Positions 44,999 through 53,505 of a stretch of DNA of 64,000 nucleotides are shown here, in pieces. Under the pieces are notes generated by a model. The model was given only the letters and a program-made list of their open reading frames with translations. It did no database searches and had not been told where the DNA came from. The DNA comes from Chitinophaga sp. SYP-B3965 (GTDB taxonomy: Bacteria > Bacteroidota > Bacteroidia > Chitinophagales > Chitinophagaceae). Numbering within the stretch: position 1 is the first letter of the stretch; the number at the start of each line of letters is the position of its first letter. The stretch spans positions 1,984,001 to 2,048,000 of the forward strand of contig NZ_WJFD01000001.1 in NCBI RefSeq assembly GCF_009647655.1, read 5' to 3'. Both the position numbers and the translations under genes were made by a program.

Positions 44999-45739
44999 AT
45001 GAGTACGCTAAAAGGAAAAGTAATCATCGTTACCGGGTCATCAAGAGGCATCGGCGCTACCATCGCACACCAACTGGCTAAAGCCGGCGCCAGTGTAGTA
45101 GTAAATTATGCAGGCGGTAAAGACGCTGCAGAACAGGTAGTAAATGACATCAAACAACAAGGCGGAGATGCCATCGCTGTACAGGCAGATGTAAGCAAAT
45201 CAGACCAGGTAAAAACACTCTTCGACACCACCATCGCACAGTATGGGAAAGTAGATGTACTGGTGAACAACGCCGGCATCATGCTTACCAAACTGATCAA
45301 AGACACTACCGACGAAGATTTCACCCGCCAGTTCGACATCAATGTAAGAGGTACCTTCAACACCATGCGTGAAGCCGCTACCCGCCTGGCAGACAAAGGC
45401 AGTATCATCAACTTCTCTACTTCCGTTCTCCGCATCATGCTGCCAACCTATGGCACTTATGTAGCCACCAAAGCAGCCGTGGAACAACTCACCAGGGTAT
45501 TTGCCAAAGAAGTAGGCAGCAGGGGCATCAATGTAAACTCCATCTCTCCCGGCCCCACCAACACAGAACTCTTCACAACCGGTAAACCTAAAGAAGTCAT
45601 AGACCGCCTCGCATCTCTCTCCGCTTTCAACCGCATCGGTGAACCGGAAGACATTGCAGGTCTCGTTCTCTTCCTCGCCGGCGACGATGCCAAATGGATC
45701 AGCGCACAGAACATTGGCGTAAATGGCGGTATGGCTTAA
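44999..45739 (+). CDS. SDR family oxidoreductase (FabG-like)
   Basis: A 246-residue classical short-chain dehydrogenase. Cofactor motif TGSSRGIGATIA; Asn-Asn-Ala-Gly at LVNNAGIML; catalytic Ser in NFSTSVLR and Tyr/Lys in YVATK; late motif ISPGPTNTELF. An Asn-rather-than-Arg/Asp pattern after beta2 (VVVNYAGGKDAAEQVV) is typical of NADP-preferring SDRs annotated as 3-oxoacyl-ACP or glucose dehydrogenases. Substrate unknown. It is followed by a paralogous SDR after 55 bases and preceded by an AraC regulator, which suggests an inducible aldehyde/ketone reductase pair. Confidence 0.92.
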   Translation: MSTLKGKVIIVTGSSRGIGATIAHQLAKAGASVVVNYAGGKDAAEQVVNDIKQQGGDAIAVQADVSKSDQVKTLFDTTIAQYGKVDVLVNNAGIMLTKLIKDTTDEDFTRQFDINVRGTFNTMREAATRLADKGSIINFSTSVLRIMLPTYGTYVATKAAVEQLTRVFAKEVGSRGINVNSISPGPTNTELFTTGKPKEVIDRLASLSAFNRIGEPEDIAGLVLFLAGDDAKWISAQNIGVNGGMA

Positions 45740-45794
45740 TTAATTCTACAACAAAATCACTAAACACTTCTAACACAACAAAATCTTAAACAAA

Positions 45795-46547
45795 ATGAAC
45801 AGGTTAAACAACAAAGTAGCCCTGATCACAGGATCAGCACGGGGCTTAGGGAAAGCTATTGCCGAACGTTATGCAGCTCTTGGCGCAGACATCGTCATCA
45901 ACTATTCAAAAGACAAATCTTCTGCCGATGAAGTAGTCAGCAATATCACCGCCATGGGCGTAAGGGTAATATCTGTACAGGCAGATGTAAGTAAAGTGGC
46001 TGATCTCGACAGATTATTTAAAGAAGCCATCGCCGCTTTCGGAAAGATAGACATCGTAGTAGCCAATGCAGGTATTGAAATGGTAGAAGTACCGGTAACG
46101 GAATTCACCGAAGAACAATTCGACAAGGTGTTTTCCATCAACACAAAAGGAACCTACTTCACCATGCAGCAGGCAGCAAAACATATATCTGATAACGGAA
46201 GGATCATTTACATCGCATCCAGCACTACTTCCTTCCCTGTTCCGGGTATGGCAGTATATGGCGGCAGCAAAACCACACCAAGATATTTAGTGGACATCCT
46301 TTCCAAAGAGATCGGTCACAGAGGCGTAACGGTGAACTCCATCATTCCTTTTGCCGTAGACCACTCCGGTATCTTTGTAGATCCAAAAGCATATCCTGAG
46401 TTAAGGAAACAACTCCTGGACAGCTGCCCAATGGGAAGACTGGCAGAAGTAGAAGACGTAGCCAACCTGGCAGAATTCTTTGCCAGCGACCTATCTTCCT
46501 TCGTTTCAGGACAACACTTATTAGTAAATGGCGGAGCGACTAATTAA
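45795..46547 (+). CDS. SDR family oxidoreductase
   Basis: A 250-residue classical SDR, paralogous to the gene just upstream. TGSARGLGKAIA is the cofactor loop, VANAGIEMVEV replaces the NNAG strand, and the catalytic Ser/Tyr/Lys lie in IASSTTSFP and YGGSK. The tail FVSGQHLLVNGG is normal for the family. A strong terminator follows 20 bases after the stop, which ends the AraC-associated two-gene unit here. Confidence 0.92.
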   Translation: MNRLNNKVALITGSARGLGKAIAERYAALGADIVINYSKDKSSADEVVSNITAMGVRVISVQADVSKVADLDRLFKEAIAAFGKIDIVVANAGIEMVEVPVTEFTEEQFDKVFSINTKGTYFTMQQAAKHISDNGRIIYIASSTTSFPVPGMAVYGGSKTTPRYLVDILSKEIGHRGVTVNSIIPFAVDHSGIFVDPKAYPELRKQLLDSCPMGRLAEVEDVANLAEFFASDLSSFVSGQHLLVNGGATN

Positions 46548-46567
46548 TGGGGACGATTAGTTGGAAC

Positions 46568-46596
46568 CGGGTCAGGTTATCTGGCCCGTTTTTTTT
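46568..46596 (+). terminator. rho-independent terminator after the SDR pair
   Basis: CGGGTCAG (46568-46575) pairs with CTGGCCCG (46581-46588; one G-U pair), loop GTTAT, followed by TTTTTTTTAT. It lies between the second SDR gene and the small gene at 46609. Confidence 0.88.
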
Positions 46597-46608
46597 ATAT
46601 CTTGAGGC

Positions 46609-46881
46609 ATGGCAACATTTAAAATAGATCACAGCTTTAAATTAATCAATCATGGTTTAGTAATAGTTGGTGAATTACTCAGTGGGAGCATTAAACCTAA
46701 TGATATCCTGCAATTAAAAGATGGCCCTTCCTTAAGGATCAAAAGCATTGAGTCCGTTGATAATATAGCGGAGCAGATCTTTAGAACAGGTTTATTATTC
46801 CACTATGAAAATGAAGAACAGCAGGAACAACTGGAAAATCTGAAGGTGACTCCGCAAATAGCAGTTATTGAAGACTGCTGA
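46609..46881 (+). CDS. small stand-alone EF-Tu domain 2-like protein
   Basis: A 90-residue acidic protein. The first half, FKLINHGLVIVGELLSGSIKPNDILQL, copies the beta-barrel of EF-Tu domain 2 (GTVVxGxVxxGxIKxGDxL). There is no GTPase domain. The second half (SLRIKSIESVDNIAEQIFRTGLLFHYENEE) continues the same small barrel. Such proteins occur singly in Bacteroidota with no known role. It begins 13 bases after the terminator T-run, so it needs its own short promoter or read-through. Convergent with the HNH gene, 4 bases apart. Confidence 0.65.
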   Translation: MATFKIDHSFKLINHGLVIVGELLSGSIKPNDILQLKDGPSLRIKSIESVDNIAEQIFRTGLLFHYENEEQQEQLENLKVTPQIAVIEDC

Positions 46882-46885
46882 TGAT

Positions 46886-47614
46886 CTAGCGATTGATCAA
46901 GGCTTTCAAATCTTCAATGGACAACACATCAATCTTTTTATGCAACATCCTATGGCAATTAGCGCAAACTAAAGCTAGGTCTTTTAGAGATGTTTTCGAA
47001 GAGGCCTGCAAACTAGATAATGGAGTACGGTGATGGCATTCTATAAAACCTATTCCTAATTCACCATAGCGTTCATAAAAATCAAACTCACAAATTTCAC
47101 AAACTAATTTCCCAAATAACACTAACGCCCGTTTTTTCTTTTGTTGAACAATTTTAGCAGAACGTTCTCTTGATTTGTGCAGTTTATATAGAATACTTCC
47201 TTCGGCGACCGTATCATTCCATGTTTGTTCATCTTCCTCAATAGACAGTATTTCAATCCTTATGCTATCATCATTATTTATTCTAGTAATTTCAGCAGCA
47301 ATTGTTTTTAGTAATTCTTTCTTATCGTTAAATTCAAAAAACACTTGCTTATCCATTTTTGACCCCCTAGTCATTCCTTTCCCTGAATGATTTGGATCAA
47401 CCGCCAAAAAGTTGGAGAGTTTCATACTAACCCCATTAGGATTTCTGAACTTCTCTTTATCTGGCCGATCTGTAACTATTGGAAGCCTGTTAAGCATTCT
47501 GCTTAATTCAATGACCTTTGGATTCCTTGCATCAATTGAACCTCTATCTTTCGAAAAATAAAAATGGAGGGTAAGAATGATCTCATCCCTATGCCATTTT
47601 GGGTTTCGCTTCAT
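46886..47614 (-). CDS. HNH endonuclease family protein
   Basis: A 242-residue protein ending in a clear HNH nuclease domain (about 165-235). The zinc-type cysteines are in CEICEFDFYERYG and CANCHRML, and the catalytic His pair in ECHHRTPL. The N-terminal 130 residues (KWHRDEIILTLHFYF...LSRMLNRLPIV...FRNPNGVSMKLSNFLAVDP) form a conserved helical domain that comes with such nucleases, probably for DNA binding or specificity. The gene is AT-rich: the line 47041-47100 has 18 G/C in 60, against 30 in 60 at 48121-48180 in the next gene. It is probably acquired, and is a candidate type IV-like restriction or homing-type nuclease. Confidence 0.85.
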   Translation of the reverse strand: MKRNPKWHRDEIILTLHFYFSKDRGSIDARNPKVIELSRMLNRLPIVTDRPDKEKFRNPNGVSMKLSNFLAVDPNHSGKGMTRGSKMDKQVFFEFNDKKELLKTIAAEITRINNDDSIRIEILSIEEDEQTWNDTVAEGSILYKLHKSRERSAKIVQQKKKRALVLFGKLVCEICEFDFYERYGELGIGFIECHHRTPLSSLQASSKTSLKDLALVCANCHRMLHKKIDVLSIEDLKALINR

Positions 47615-47755
47615 TTATGTCGATTTGGGTATAATGCAATAATAATAAAATTTCCAATTCATCACTCAATTCCCCCAACTCACACACCTCTCCATTTAAA
47701 TCCCCCTACCCTCACTATACCTTAGCATTCGAAAATAAAAAACACCCCAAGGATC

Positions 47756-48712
47756 ATGATTAAAAAAATCCTCAAATGGACGGCATTGGTTGTACTAACG
47801 CCTATCGCCATTATCCTGCTGCTTGTCCCTTTCCGGCAAAAATTGAAATATGAAGCTCCCTTCCCTGAGATCAAAGCCTCGAAAGACAGCGCTGTGATAG
47901 CTTACGGGAAACATCTCGTATTTGGTCCTGCACACTGTATGGACTGCCACAGTACCGCCAATAATGATTCCCTGCTCAGCCTCGGCCAGGAACCCTCTTT
48001 AACCGGTGGGTACAAATTCAGCTTACCACTGGGAGATATCTATTCAAAGAACATCACCCCGGATGAAGAAACCGGCATCGGTAAATATTCAGATGCAGCC
48101 ATTGCCCGTATCTTACGGTATGGTGTACACGCAGACGGACGTGCAGTATATGAGTTCATGTCTTTCCACGATGCCAGTGATGAAGACCTCACTGCTATTA
48201 TTTCTTACCTCCGCTCTGCACCATCCGTTAAAAAAGAGGTCCCCCAACACGATCTTAATTTCATGGGTAATCTTGTGCAAGCCTACATGATCAAGCCTAA
48301 CGGGCCGCATGGAGAAATTCCCAAATCCGTTGTAAAGGATACTTCCGCTTCTTATGGAAAGTACCTGGCCCATAACATTGCTAACTGCAATGGCTGCCAC
48401 ACTGCAAGAGACCTTGCAGGCAACTCAATCGGCGAACCCTTTGCAGGAGGCACACCCATAGAAGAACGCCTGGGCTCCTTTACGCCGCCGAATATCACCC
48501 CGGATTCCACCAGCCGCATCTTTAACTGGAGCCAGGAAAACTTCATCGCGCGGTTTCGTTTAGGCAAGATCGTGGAAGGTACCCCCATGCCCTGGAGCGC
48601 TTTCAAAGGCATGACGGATAATGAGCTGAAAGCTATTTATAAATACCTCCAGACCCTTCAACCAGTACACACTGAAATAGCCAGCACATTTAAACCCAAA
48701 GAAGCAAAATGA
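47756..48712 (+). CDS. di-haem cytochrome c family protein
   Basis: A 318-residue membrane-anchored c-type cytochrome. An N-terminal hydrophobic helix (about 7-25, WTALVVLTPIAIILLLVPF) anchors it. Two haem sites follow, CMDCH at about residue 62 and CNGCH at about 214, each opening a cytochrome c fold with the distal Met in later stretches such as GTPMPWSAF. Repeats of FXXPNITPD-like text (SKNITPDEETGIG, FTPPNITPDSTSR) show the domain duplication known from alcohol- and sorbosone-dehydrogenase-type cytochrome subunits. No dehydrogenase partner is adjacent. The next gene overlaps by 4 bases. Confidence 0.92.
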   Translation: MIKKILKWTALVVLTPIAIILLLVPFRQKLKYEAPFPEIKASKDSAVIAYGKHLVFGPAHCMDCHSTANNDSLLSLGQEPSLTGGYKFSLPLGDIYSKNITPDEETGIGKYSDAAIARILRYGVHADGRAVYEFMSFHDASDEDLTAIISYLRSAPSVKKEVPQHDLNFMGNLVQAYMIKPNGPHGEIPKSVVKDTSASYGKYLAHNIANCNGCHTARDLAGNSIGEPFAGGTPIEERLGSFTPPNITPDSTSRIFNWSQENFIARFRLGKIVEGTPMPWSAFKGMTDNELKAIYKYLQTLQPVHTEIASTFKPKEAK

Positions 48713-49749
48713 AACAAGTGATCTTTTGTCTGTTGTTTGCTAACACCGCCTTTGCACAAACCGCCTGTCCACCCTGGGTGGCGACACTCGAAACAAGGAA
48801 TAACAGCACACCCGCATTCCGCAATGCCGTTCTTGCCATTGAAAAAACAGCACGGGACAATCCGCATTTCAATAGTATAACACCTGCAAGATTTCGCACA
48901 TCGATGACCATGGGTGGCGGTTACGCTCAGATCAACGTGAAAGCATACAGCCAAAAAGGCTGGGATGATAAATGTGGCATCATTCCGCAGGCAGACAGGA
49001 TAGCCGCAGACGATGCAGGTATCTCTTTCAACATCAACAAAACCGGCCCGCATTATACCTCCCTGGAAGACAGCCCTGTGAAAGACGAAAAACTGGATGC
49101 CTTTAAAGAACCTGTAAGTACTAAAACGATAGGCGGCCAGCCGCTGTATTATGAAAGCATGGGCAATCACTTCCTGCTGATCACTTACAATGGAGAGGTG
49201 CCATGGGAACCGGTAACCACAGCAGAATACCTTGATTTCATTGAACGAAGATTACAAAGGCTGATACAAGACCATAAGGACCAAAATAAACTCCAAACCT
49301 TCACACCCAGCGATCCTTTAAAAAATGGATATTATCTTGAACTGAAAAAAACAAAACCGAAGGAAGCAGAAGAGTTTATTGCGCTCGCTGAAAAGATGAA
49401 TAAAGAAATGGCTGTATCCATCAAAAAAGCAAATGAGATGATAGCAACCGGCGCAGTTAATCTGCAGAAAGATCTGGATGAATTCAGGGCCCTGCGTGCT
49501 ACTTATTCTGCCGAAGATCTGAAAAAACAGGCCCTGCGAGGCCATAGCAAGTTCGGGCTATACACCGGCGAGTATCCCAACTCTAAAGCAGCACTCGTAA
49601 AGATCAAAAAGGAATTCCTTCTGCCGGATAAGATCAGGCTCATCACCATCTGGGCTGCAGGCACGATATTAGACTGGAACGAACGTATTCAAAAGGCATT
49701 GGAAACGCTGGATTATAAAGCTATTAGGCAAGTCATGTATAAAGGATAA
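48709..49749 (+). CDS. secreted protein of unknown function
   Basis: A 346-residue protein with a short signal peptide (MKQVIFCLLFANTAFAQ). It overlaps the cytochrome gene by 4 bases, so it is translationally coupled to it. The N-terminal half shows Cys in TACPPWV and DDKCGI, ALxxVEYxDFIERRL-like TTAEYLDFIERRLQRLIQDH; the C-terminal half is strongly charged and helical (KKTKPKEAEEFIALAEKMNKEM, NLQKDLDEFRALRATY), with coiled-coil potential. I do not recognise a family. Coupling to a periplasmic cytochrome suggests a redox partner or periplasmic accessory role. Confidence 0.75.
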   Translation: MKQVIFCLLFANTAFAQTACPPWVATLETRNNSTPAFRNAVLAIEKTARDNPHFNSITPARFRTSMTMGGGYAQINVKAYSQKGWDDKCGIIPQADRIAADDAGISFNINKTGPHYTSLEDSPVKDEKLDAFKEPVSTKTIGGQPLYYESMGNHFLLITYNGEVPWEPVTTAEYLDFIERRLQRLIQDHKDQNKLQTFTPSDPLKNGYYLELKKTKPKEAEEFIALAEKMNKEMAVSIKKANEMIATGAVNLQKDLDEFRALRATYSAEDLKKQALRGHSKFGLYTGEYPNSKAALVKIKKEFLLPDKIRLITIWAAGTILDWNERIQKALETLDYKAIRQVMYKG

Positions 49750-49780
49750 TACCCTACCTTTAGTCATAAATGATCGCACT

Positions 49781-50599
49781 ATGACCTACCAGAACCGTAC
49801 TGTTTTCATTACCGGCGCCAGCAGAGGCATCGGAGAAGCGATAGCCCTCAAACTCGCTGCCGCAGGCGCTAATATTATTATCGCTGCAAAAAGCGTAGAA
49901 GAAGATCCCCGCCTGGGCGGCACCATTTTTTCCGTAGCGGAAGCCGTAGAAAAAGCAGGCGGCAAAGCCCTCCCCATTCAGGTGGACATCCGTGATGAAG
50001 CCAATATCCAGCAGGCTGTTCAGCAGGCAGCGGAGAAATTCGGCGGCATAGATATCCTCATCAACAATGCATCCGCCATACAATTAACAAATACAGAACA
50101 AACACCCGCCAAACGTTTCGATCTGATGCACGACATCAATGTACGGGGCACTTTCCTTGTTACACAACACTGCATCCCCTGGTTGAAAAAAGGCACTAAC
50201 CCGCATATACTTACCTTATCCCCTCCCATCAATTTAGCCCCGAAATGGTTAGGCCCCCATGTGGCCTATACGATCAGCAAATACAATATGAGCATGCTTA
50301 TATTAGGCTGGGCGGAAGAATTAAAACAATACGGTATCGCCGCTAATTCACTCTGGCCGGCCACTACCATTGCCACCGCCGCAGTAAAGAACCTCCTGGG
50401 AGGAGACGCACTGATCAGCATGAGCCGCAAACCGGATATCATCGCAGATGCTGCATTTTATATCCTGAGCAGGTCTTCCGCCAGTTGCACCGGCAATAAT
50501 TTTATTGATGAAGATGTATTGAAGGACGAAGGAATAACCGATCTCGAAAAATACGCCGTTACACCCGGCGGGAAATTATACCCGGACCTTTTCCTGTAA
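49781..50599 (+). CDS. SDR family oxidoreductase (HSDL2-like)
   Basis: A 272-residue short-chain dehydrogenase of the HSDL2-like group. It has the cofactor loop TGASRGIGEAIA, INNASAIQL for the NNAG strand, and Ser/Tyr/Lys in LTLSPPIN and YTISK. The N-terminal insertion SVEEDPRLGGTIFSVAEAVE after beta2 and ANSLWPATTIATAAV are typical for that group. The C-terminal SCP2 domain of the human protein is absent. Stand-alone between the secreted-protein gene and the ABC-type permease. Substrate unknown. Confidence 0.92.
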   Translation: MTYQNRTVFITGASRGIGEAIALKLAAAGANIIIAAKSVEEDPRLGGTIFSVAEAVEKAGGKALPIQVDIRDEANIQQAVQQAAEKFGGIDILINNASAIQLTNTEQTPAKRFDLMHDINVRGTFLVTQHCIPWLKKGTNPHILTLSPPINLAPKWLGPHVAYTISKYNMSMLILGWAEELKQYGIAANSLWPATTIATAAVKNLLGGDALISMSRKPDIIADAAFYILSRSSASCTGNNFIDEDVLKDEGITDLEKYAVTPGGKLYPDLFL

Positions 50600-50709
50600 G
50601 CGAACACCACCTGTATTAAAAGCGGACAGTTTACAAATCCACAGAACTATAAATACTTCATTATCAATACACTCTAAAGGTGGCATCCTGTTTGAACCCC
50701 TGCTATCTT

Positions 50710-53109
50710 ATGCTGCAAAACTACATAAAGATCGCCCAGCGGAATATCCTCAAGAATCGTTTCTATTCCCTGTTGAATATCACCGGGCTGGCAACGGGCA
50801 TTGCCTTTGCCATGCTGATCATGGCGTATGTGTGGAGCGAATTGCAGGTAAATGCCAATTTGAAGAATGCCTCTCATCAATACATCCTCCAGAGCAAATG
50901 GAAAGATCCCAATATGGGATTTGAACTGGCTACTATCGGCCCGCTCGCTAAAGCCCTCAAGGAACAATACCCCACCCTCGTAAAAAACTACTATCGCTGG
51001 GATGGCGTTACCACCAACGCCGCCGTAGGTGAAAAGAAATTCCGCCAGGGTGTGCAGATGGGAGACAGTACTTTCCTCACCATGTATGGTTTTAAAGTAT
51101 TGTACGGAGATGCCACCACGGCGTTGAATGATCCTTACGCCATGGTGCTCACAGAAACCATGGCTAAAAAGTATTTCGGCTCAACGGATGTACTCGGCAA
51201 AACAATGAGCCTGGAAAACTTCTCCGGTGATAAACATGATTTCCAGGTGACTGCCGTGATAAAGATCAACGGCAAAAATTCCGTTACCAGTCTTACAGAT
51301 CAAAATGAAAACGGCATCTATCTTTCGCCCAAAGCATTCCCTTTCTTTGGCCGCGATATGGAAAGCTGGAACAATCCATATATAGTAGGCATGCTGGAAT
51401 TGCAGGATGGTGTAACTGCAGCGCAGCTGAAAACACCCATTGCCACACTGATCAAACAAAATACACCTGCGCAGATAGCTGATAACATAAATCCTTATGT
51501 GGTAGCCCTGAAAGATTATTACCTGCAAAAGGATAATCGCTTAGTAAGCCGCATGTTGTATACACTTTCCGGTGTTGCACTGTTTATCCTGCTGATGGCC
51601 ATCATTAACTTCATCAATATTTCCGTGAGCCGTTCTTCTACCCGCATGAAAGAAATAGGCGTGCGCAAAGTACTGGGTAGTTTAAAGAAACAGCTCATCT
51701 GGCAGTTCCTCATAGAATCCACCATCCTTGTTTTTATTTCTGCGATACTGGCATTTGTGCTCTACCTCGCATTGAAACCTACTTTCAGCCAGATCCTCAA
51801 CAGGACCATCCCTTCACTGGATGAATTCCCCTTGTACTTCATTACTTTCCCGCTGTTGCTGATCTGTTTAACAGGACTGGCAGCAGGTCTCTATCCGGCC
51901 TTTGTATTATCCTCCCTGAAATCAGTGGACTCATTAAAAGGCACGCTGAAGTCAGTAAAAGAAAATGTGATCTTACGCAAATCATTAGTGGCTTTTCAAT
52001 TCTTCACAGCTGCTATTGTACTCATAGGCGCTTTCATCATCACGAAACAAATACAACTTTTCTTCAGCAAGAATATTGGCTACGACAAGGAATATGTAGT
52101 GTCCGCCCAGGTACCAAGGGATTGGACACCCAAAGGTGTGAACCAGATGCAGGGCCTGCGTACACAATTTGCAGCCATGCCGGAAGTAAAAGCCGTATCA
52201 CTTTCTTTCGAAATACCAGATGGCGGTAACTCCGGCAACCTGAATGTGTATCGTGCCAATGCAGATTCTACCACAGCCGTAGCTTCCTATATGCTCAGCA
52301 CCGATGAGTATTATGCGGATACCTATGGCATTCCCATGGCAGCCGGTAAATATTTTAATGAGCCCGGCATGTATACAGATAGCAGCAAAGTGGTGATCAA
52401 TGAAAAGATGGCAGCTTCCCTGGGCTGGAAAGTACCAGAAGAGGCTATCGGGCAACAGGTAAAGCTGGTAGGGTTCAACACGCTGTCTACCATCGCCGGT
52501 GTTACAAAAGATTTCCACTTCTCCTCCATGCAACAGGCCGTACAGCCTATTATATTCATCAATGTAAGGAGCGCGAATATCTTCCGTTACTTTTCCTTTA
52601 AGCTGAAAGGAGACGATGCCATCAAAACCCTCCAGCGCAAATGGGCGGAACTGATGCCCGGCGCCCCTTTTGAATACAAATTCACAGACGACATCCTGGC
52701 GAATATGTACCAAACAGAAGTGCAACTGAAACAAGCGGCCTACACTGCCACGATACTTTCTTTCATCATTGTGTTATTAGGGGTAACAGGCATGATCTCT
52801 TTAAGTATTCAGAAACGCAGGAAAGAAATTGGTATCCGCAAAGTATTAGGTTCTTCCATCAATGGCATAGTAGCCCTCTTTGTAAAAGAATTTGCCGTAG
52901 TGATCCTGGTAGCAGGATTGATCGCCTGCCCGGTAGCTTATATCATTATGAAGAACTGGCTGAATGATTATGTATATCGGATAGATATCACCGCGCTGCC
53001 TTTCGTTATTACGATAGCATTGCTACTGGCCGTAACCGGCATACTGATCATACTGCAAACCGTAAAAGCTGCATCCGTTAACCCGGTTAAAAGCTTACGA
53101 TCTGAATAA
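50710..53109 (+). CDS. MacB/FtsX-type ABC transporter permease
   Basis: An 800-residue inner membrane protein. I start at ATG 50710 (MLQNYIKIAQRNILKNRFYSLLNITGLATG); a GTG at 50680 would add ten residues. It has the layout of Bacteroidota MacB-like permeases: transmembrane helix near the N-terminus, large periplasmic MacB_PCD domain, three helices with FtsX motifs (STRMKEIGVRKVLGSLKKQLIWQFL), a second periplasmic domain, and a final FtsX domain (SIQKRRKEIGIRKVLGSSINGIVALF). There is no ATPase gene nearby, which is normal for this family. The role would be export or mechanotransmission of an unknown substrate. Confidence 0.93.
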   Translation: MLQNYIKIAQRNILKNRFYSLLNITGLATGIAFAMLIMAYVWSELQVNANLKNASHQYILQSKWKDPNMGFELATIGPLAKALKEQYPTLVKNYYRWDGVTTNAAVGEKKFRQGVQMGDSTFLTMYGFKVLYGDATTALNDPYAMVLTETMAKKYFGSTDVLGKTMSLENFSGDKHDFQVTAVIKINGKNSVTSLTDQNENGIYLSPKAFPFFGRDMESWNNPYIVGMLELQDGVTAAQLKTPIATLIKQNTPAQIADNINPYVVALKDYYLQKDNRLVSRMLYTLSGVALFILLMAIINFINISVSRSSTRMKEIGVRKVLGSLKKQLIWQFLIESTILVFISAILAFVLYLALKPTFSQILNRTIPSLDEFPLYFITFPLLLICLTGLAAGLYPAFVLSSLKSVDSLKGTLKSVKENVILRKSLVAFQFFTAAIVLIGAFIITKQIQLFFSKNIGYDKEYVVSAQVPRDWTPKGVNQMQGLRTQFAAMPEVKAVSLSFEIPDGGNSGNLNVYRANADSTTAVASYMLSTDEYYADTYGIPMAAGKYFNEPGMYTDSSKVVINEKMAASLGWKVPEEAIGQQVKLVGFNTLSTIAGVTKDFHFSSMQQAVQPIIFINVRSANIFRYFSFKLKGDDAIKTLQRKWAELMPGAPFEYKFTDDILANMYQTEVQLKQAAYTATILSFIIVLLGVTGMISLSIQKRRKEIGIRKVLGSSINGIVALFVKEFAVVILVAGLIACPVAYIIMKNWLNDYVYRIDITALPFVITIALLLAVTGILIILQTVKAASVNPVKSLRSE

Positions 53110-53505
53110 AGCGTTCCCCCTTATTCTGCTATTTCCTATCTTAATAGAAGGACCCTTCCTGAAATTAAATGCCATTAATGAAAAGGAACCTTACCAGATG
53201 GGATTTTATATATAAGCTGTACAAGCAAAGTGGAATAAAAAACATATTCCAGGGCCTGAGGGTGATCACCCTCCCTTTTCTATATTTATCAAATTTGTAC
53301 GAAAATGTAGTACAGTATTGGAAAGCATTAAAAAAAACTTTTTTGTCAATGCGGATATTTTTTTTTACTTTTCATATGTTCATTAACCAATAGCATATTC
53401 CCCACCCCCGATATTATTTTCCCCAAATCTTTGATTTCTACCCTGCAACGGTTAATTTCATCCCAACACTGCAATCGTTTGCAGAATAAGTAAATTTCCA
53501 CAGTT
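53110..53505 (+). other. intergenic region: palindrome and promoter of the GH28 gene
   Basis: A 396-base stretch. It contains a perfect 16-bp palindrome, GAGGGTGATCACCCTC (53259-53274), followed by CCTTTTCT, which may be the terminator of the permease gene 150 bases upstream. A 74-codon frame at 53169-53393 has atypical composition and I do not believe it is a gene. The right end carries a promoter-like pair (separate entry). Confidence 0.6.
53430..53460 (+). promoter_or_regulatory. Bacteroidota-type promoter of the GH28 gene
   Basis: TTTG at 53430-53433 and TAATTTCA at 53453-53460 are spaced by exactly 19 bases, close to the Bacteroidota -33/-7 consensus TTTG-N19-TAnnTTTG (two mismatches in the -7 box). 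The GH28 start codon lies 45 bases after the -7 box. Confidence 0.5.

Noticed and set aside
53169..53393. Possible 74-residue gene in the gap before the GH28 gene
   Set aside because: No recognisable family, no ribosome binding site, and it runs through the 53259-53274 palindrome; treated as non-coding.
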